Source: Microstegium vimineum
Lineage: Eukaryota > Streptophyta > Magnoliopsida > Poales > Poaceae
Direction: 5' to 3'
NCBI GenBank assembly: GCA_022036555.1
Contig: CM039133.1
Coordinates: 10,261,894 to 10,325,893, forward strand
DNA length: 64,000 nt
Shown: piece by piece, positions 60,040-64,000 of the stretch
How positions within the stretch are numbered: position 1 is the first letter of the stretch
Layout of the letters: each line of letters starts with the position of its first letter
Program-made: the position numbers and the translations under genes
Notes under the pieces: generated by a model
Database searches by the model: none
Told to the model about the DNA's origin: nothing
Seen by the model: the letters and a program-made list of their open reading frames with translations, nothing else

Positions 60040-61250
60040 GCAGGCTATCGATCGTAAAACATCGACACACTACTTACTATTAACAATACAAGTCTAGGGC
60101 ATATACCTTTCCGGCGAGAACGACCAGAGCAAGGGCCGACGATGACGGCATGGATGACCGCAACGGCGTGAGGGTCAACCGGACGAGGCGACGGGTCCTT
60201 CTCTCCTCTCTTCTCCCCTTCTCCTTCCTTCTCCCTTGCCTTCTCCTCTTCCTCTCTGCAGTGGGCGCCGGTGGATCCTTCTCTCTCCGTCTCCTTCTCA
60301 TCTCTTTTCCCCTCCTCCCTTCTCCCCTGCCTTCTCCTCCTCCTTCTCTCTGCAGTGAGCGCTGGCGGGGGAGACAACGCCACAGGGAGCCGATCGACGG
60401 CGGGGGAGACGGAGCCGAGGGAGGGGCGGCATAAGGAGGGTCAACGGCGGCGGCGGGCGTGGGGAGATGGGGCCACGGCCGGGGAAGGGGCGGGGCGCCG
60501 GTGGCATGGGAGGCCTGGGCGGCCGGCATGGGAGAGAGAGTAGAGAGAGAGAGCACTGAGAGAGAGAGAGAGAGAGAGACCGGTTCGGGCCACGGAGGGA
60601 ATTTATTTACTCCTTTGCCGAGTGCTAGCTCGGGGGCACTCGACAAAAAATGTATTCTTCGCCGAGTGCCGTGATCTGGCACTCGGCGAACTTTAAAAAA
60701 AATCCACTTATTCTTTGTGGAGTGCCGCTCGGTGGCACTCGGCAAAATAATTGTTTTTTTTATTTTTTGGCAGTAATTTGTTTGAAGCTTTACTAAACTA
60801 TCACAAACAACATGTTCAAATGTGGAACATTTTCATTGCTTTTTGGTATATTTCTTTAGTTTATTTTGTTTTGTTGATTCTTTCCGAATAATGTACTTTT
60901 GAACTACAGGTGCATCGAATAATAGATTTCTTGTTTCTTAGTGTAAATTATTGCTAATTCCAAGAACTGTCTCGAAATTTCAATCAATATGTTCACGGAG
61001 CAATGCCGTCAATTTGGGTGCGAGTGGTTTTTTAATTATATAAAATGCATATGAATTCCAAAAATCATGAAACTTGTCAAGATGTCATGATATCATATGC
61101 GTATGTCGTGGTAAAAATTTGAACAAGTTTAGAGCAAGTTGTCATGGCGATGTTCTGGTTTGAGACCCTAAACAAATTTAAATCAAAAAATTGTAAACTA
61201 CAATGCAATTGGAGTACAAAAAATTTATTGGAGTACAAAGTTTCATGAAT
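60040..61250. mobile_element. CACTA-like sequence with 'gccgagtgcc' repeats
   Basis: At 60613-60750 the motif 'gccgagtgcc' and its inverse 'ggcactcggc' recur several times, a hallmark of subterminal regions of some grass CACTA families. To its left is a GC-rich tract with (GA)n (about 60540-60580) and open frames on both strands without domains. Clear CACTA termini and target duplication were not found, so the limits are approximate. Confidence 0.45.
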
Positions 61251-61383
61251 ACTACAATATGTAGCAATTGAGTAACTGAAAACAATGCAACGACTTCAGA
61301 TGAAATGTTAAAATACAAAATCCCACTATTTTAGCACCCTCAGATTTCATTGAAAAAGAAAAATTATATATTTCAGCTTGTTC

Positions 61384-62520
61384 CTATTTGAGCAGGTCAC
61401 AGGCCGGGGCAACCTGTGCGAGCAGCTCCTCGAGAAGAGACGGACAGCTGCTCTTGAGATGCTGGAAGCCGTCACTCGCCATGACAGCCTTGAGATTGCC
61501 AGGAGCCTTCAGGAACTCAAAGCACGCAGCCTTGAGCCCCTGGCAAGCATGCTGCTCAGCTAGGACCAGCGTCGTGGCTGCAATGCCGACGTCGATGGAG
61601 CAGCGCAGCATGTCCTCACAGATCAACTTCAGCCTCTTCAGGTCGTACCGGTCCGCCGCCACAAGAAGATGCTGAGCCATCACTGCTTTCTCATCAGGCA
61701 AATCGATTTCCGGTAGCGAGTCGGTGTAGATGAAGTGGAGCATGCACCTGAACACCCTGGCCTCCATGTCTCGGACAACGCGTACGCCACCGTGGCCCGC
61801 CGTCGCCGCCTTGTTAGCTTCCATTGAACCGAACAGCTCCGCCATGAACACGGACGACCGTGCGGCCAGCATGTAGCGATGAACCGTGAATAGCTCGCCG
61901 TCGACCTCGAACTCCACGTCCCCTCCCACCTTGCTTGCAAGGAGGCTGCCAAGATGCCGCTGCAGGTCAGGCGGCGGCGGCGGCAGCGGCAGCACGAGAG
62001 GCTGAACCTTTGCGGCGGCGGTCTCCATGCGGACGACGTCCTTGAAGACGGTGAGGTCGCATTTGATCTGAAAGCTGTCGTCCCTGAGATACGATGACTC
62101 TAACTCCTTCCTCTCTATGAATGTACGGTAGCCCCACGACGCATTTGTGGACGAGAAAGTGCGCGTTTTGCTTGTAAAAGTGTAACTCGACACCGGCTCT
62201 CCGACATGGTTGAGCAAACTGAAGCAAAATCTTGCTTTCACTTCGTCCTTATTAGCGACATGATTTTTTATATGTACAAAGATAGAGATGTGATCGGTGC
62301 TCTCCTCGTTGAAGCCATCCGGGTAGTATTGAAGGAACCAGCTGTGGCCGTCGACGCTGAAAACACCTGAAGAGATGTTCTTGCCGATGCCCAGCTGCCC
62401 CTTGGTTAGGGAGTATCCTCTGACCTCGAGAAGGTGTGAGCCAGTCACGGTCTCAGGGACAATGGTGGTTTTGCTAATGCCGCCGTCGCCGACGGGAGGA
62501 ACTGGAGAGTAGTTGGCCAT
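61384..62520 (-). CDS. MATH-BTB protein, Cullin-3 substrate adaptor
   Basis: A single-exon frame of 378 residues, the usual length for grass MATH-BTB proteins. A MATH domain spans about residues 25-155 (GSHLLEVRGYSLTKGQLGIG, then WFLQYYPDG, then YRTFIERKELESS). A BTB domain spans about 190-310 (DVEFEVDGELFTVHRYMLAARSSVFMAELFG split over key positions, ending HFIYTDSLP). A BACK-like tail has LLVAADRYDLKRLKLICED. Family members bind Cullin-3 by BTB and substrates by MATH, directing ubiquitination. The subfamily is greatly expanded in grasses and its substrates are unknown. A decayed tandem copy lies downstream (56330-56647 and 59560-59990). The start at 62520 fits the family N-terminus (MANYS). 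Confidence 0.93.
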   Translation of the reverse strand: MANYSPVPPVGDGGISKTTIVPETVTGSHLLEVRGYSLTKGQLGIGKNISSGVFSVDGHSWFLQYYPDGFNEESTDHISIFVHIKNHVANKDEVKARFCFSLLNHVGEPVSSYTFTSKTRTFSSTNASWGYRTFIERKELESSYLRDDSFQIKCDLTVFKDVVRMETAAAKVQPLVLPLPPPPPDLQRHLGSLLASKVGGDVEFEVDGELFTVHRYMLAARSSVFMAELFGSMEANKAATAGHGGVRVVRDMEARVFRCMLHFIYTDSLPEIDLPDEKAVMAQHLLVAADRYDLKRLKLICEDMLRCSIDVGIAATTLVLAEQHACQGLKAACFEFLKAPGNLKAVMASDGFQHLKSSCPSLLEELLAQVAPACDLLK

Positions 62521-62699
62521 AATGAACTCAATAGATTTGATTTTATGGGAGTACGTAGCTGGATTGGCAGACGGCCAGGTCGGTTTTTATGGTCAGAGAT
62601 ACCGTTGTAATCTAGGATTTGTTGTAAACGGCGACAAAACAATCTTGAACGCCTGGACTATTCCATCATGGTGCGGCTCCCAATTTCCTTTGCCGATTC

Positions 62700-62707
62700 A
62701 TATATAC
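62700..62707 (-). promoter_or_regulatory. candidate TATA box of the MATH-BTB gene
   Basis: On the minus strand the sequence AGTATATATGAATC lies about 180 bp upstream of the ATG. Its position suits a promoter with a moderate 5' UTR. It is not proven. Confidence 0.3.
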
Positions 62708-63299
62708 TTAGCAAACGTGTCATTGCAATGAAAAAAAAAACGTTAATAAAAAACGTGGACATGAGTATTTGTTGTATATTTATTCATATTTTACTTTTTT
62801 ATACGTGATTTTTTCAGAGTCTCAAATTAGAGTAGTCCGCGTTGGAGTCCATTGCTATTTATTTTTATTTGTATTTTATTTTCTCTACCATATATGTTAT
62901 TTCCCTATAAAAAACACGGCAAGGAGTTCATTGTTATTTATTCCTATTTTTTCTCTATATGGAATATTGATTATTTTTTCTAAGAAAAATATAATATATT
63001 TATCTTAGCCAGGATGGAATAGGACTCGTATAAAAAGCCGGTTGTTTTCGAGTCCAGATTATTTACACGACTCAATAGGTTTTGTAATCGACTCTGTATC
63101 ATGTTAGAGAAGATCTATTCAAACTTGTATGAGTACGAGTTATATATTGTCTAGTAGTTAGAGAAAGAGACGGATAAAAAATAGATGGACTAAAAAAATA
63201 GCTAGAAATTTTGTCTCTTTATTATTATTATTATATATATATAAGTAGCAGGTATAGATATATAAATATATAAAAAATATGTGGGTCCTAGTTAATCAG

Positions 63300-63455
63300 A
63301 GCACGTTTGGCATGGTTTCTAGACAACATGTTCGTTTGACTTTTCAGCCGGCTTAAATTCAGCCAGAACAGTGTTTTTCTCTCACAAGAAATCAGCCAAC
63401 AGTACTTAATCCAGCTAAAACAGTGTATAATCCTGTCAACCGAACAGGCTGGTTC
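63300..63455. mobile_element. small hAT-like MITE ('ttcagccggctt' family)
   Basis: 'gttcgtttgacttttcagccggctt' at the left pairs with 'ccagctaaaacagtg...tcaaccgaaca' at the right. A related element is at 46898-47010. The superfamily is inferred only. Confidence 0.5.
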
Positions 63456-64000
63456 CGACTTTGACTGCGGTGCTAGAGGTTGAGGGGAAGGATATCTGCA
63501 AGTGTGAACGCACGAGAACTACCGCGGGTCTGGTGATGTTGTTGGACTTCCTTTTGAGTTGAAAACTTTCTAAAGGAGGCTCAATATCAATTCCCAGGTT
63601 ACTCCTAGTTATTCCAAGAATATTATAGTGTCAGAATATCTCAAATTTTATAAAATTTATATAATAATATAATAATATTTATTATATCAACTAAATATTA
63701 TTAGATTCTTTTTTTGAGAATTAAATATCATTATATTCTTTATTAATTAATTTTTTTTATAATTTTTTTTATAATATTGGTCAAACTTAACACTCTAAAT
63801 TTTTTGGAAGAATTTAGAATTTAAAATAAAGGGAGAATGTTTTATTTGGTTCAAGCATGTGTCATAGAACCTTAAAAAGATTCAAGCCGACCAAACTATC
63901 TTTAGGGGAACATATTATTGTCTCTAGTATTTGTTGTAGCGCACTATGACCGTAAGGGACGTGACAGTGACAGCTGCTTGAGTCGAGGAGTACGTAGTTT

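Larger units (their letters stand above)
62521..64000. other. 5' flank of MATH-BTB gene, MITE-rich
   Basis: No gene was recognised. At about 63300-63455 lies an inverted-repeat element with 'catgttcgtttgacttttcagccgg' and 'tcaaccgaacagg', a common small element in panicoid grasses. At about 63615-63835 there is a decayed Stowaway-like MITE with AT-rich interior and 'aaataaagggaga' at its right end. Confidence 0.45.

Noticed and set aside
60045..60745. 221-codon minus-strand frame near the MATH-BTB gene
   Set aside because: Ser/Pro/Arg-rich low-complexity translation of a GC-rich, (GA)n-containing transposon-like tract.

Overview
The window is nuclear DNA of a grass (Poaceae), most likely a panicoid such as sorghum or a relative. 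This is inferred from intron-containing cereal gene families (kinase-jacalin, Xa21-like LRR kinases, CC-NB-LRR, MATH-BTB, PPR), GC-rich 5' gene ends, and dense grass transposons (Stowaway, hAT, CACTA and Mutator-like MITEs, L1-type LINEs, a Helitron, Ty1-copia, a gypsy-like LTR). No bacterial or organellar features were seen.

Layout. 1-2280: degenerate retroelement DNA, including part of an LTR on the minus strand and a CCGGACC-rich tract. 4116-10530 (+): a protein kinase fused to jacalin-like lectin domains, built in part by tandem duplication of an exon cassette, with one dead exon. 11750-14226: a decayed jacalin remnant and diverged direct repeats. 14227-25759: a three-level nest made of a Helitron (20390-25759, carrying a broken copy of a PBS1-like cytoplasmic kinase), a full-length but dead LINE inserted at its 5' tip with an 18-bp target-site duplication, and a 298-bp hAT-type MITE inside that LINE. 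25760-31490: gene-poor, with decayed MITEs. 31490-32275: a GC-rich retroposon-like unit. 33883-37954 (+): an intact 11-exon LRR receptor kinase of the SERK-related LRR-II type. 39608-41608 (-): an intact intronless PPR gene. 42566-43454: a non-autonomous hAT element with a perfect 8-bp duplication. 43563-45087 (-): a 5'-truncated NLR pseudogene next to a CACTA terminus. 48606-53709 (+): an Xa21-like LRR kinase pseudogene split by a retroposon. 53919-55082: a 5'-truncated LINE. 56300-60000: remains of a second MATH-BTB gene whose middle is replaced by a Ty1-copia fragment, itself holding a 983-bp CACTA element. 61384-62520 (-): an intact MATH-BTB gene.

Three genes look intact (LRR-II receptor kinase, PPR, MATH-BTB) and one is probably expressible (kinase-jacalin). 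Several families here are the kind used for perception of microbes or for regulated protein turnover, and most members are fragmented by transposons. This fits a rapidly turning-over accessory stretch of a cereal chromosome. The least ordinary object is the kinase-multi-jacalin gene, whose lectin part is growing and decaying by exon duplication with phase-0 exons. Boundaries of spliced genes were read by hand from splice sites and reading phase; no alignment or transcript data were available.
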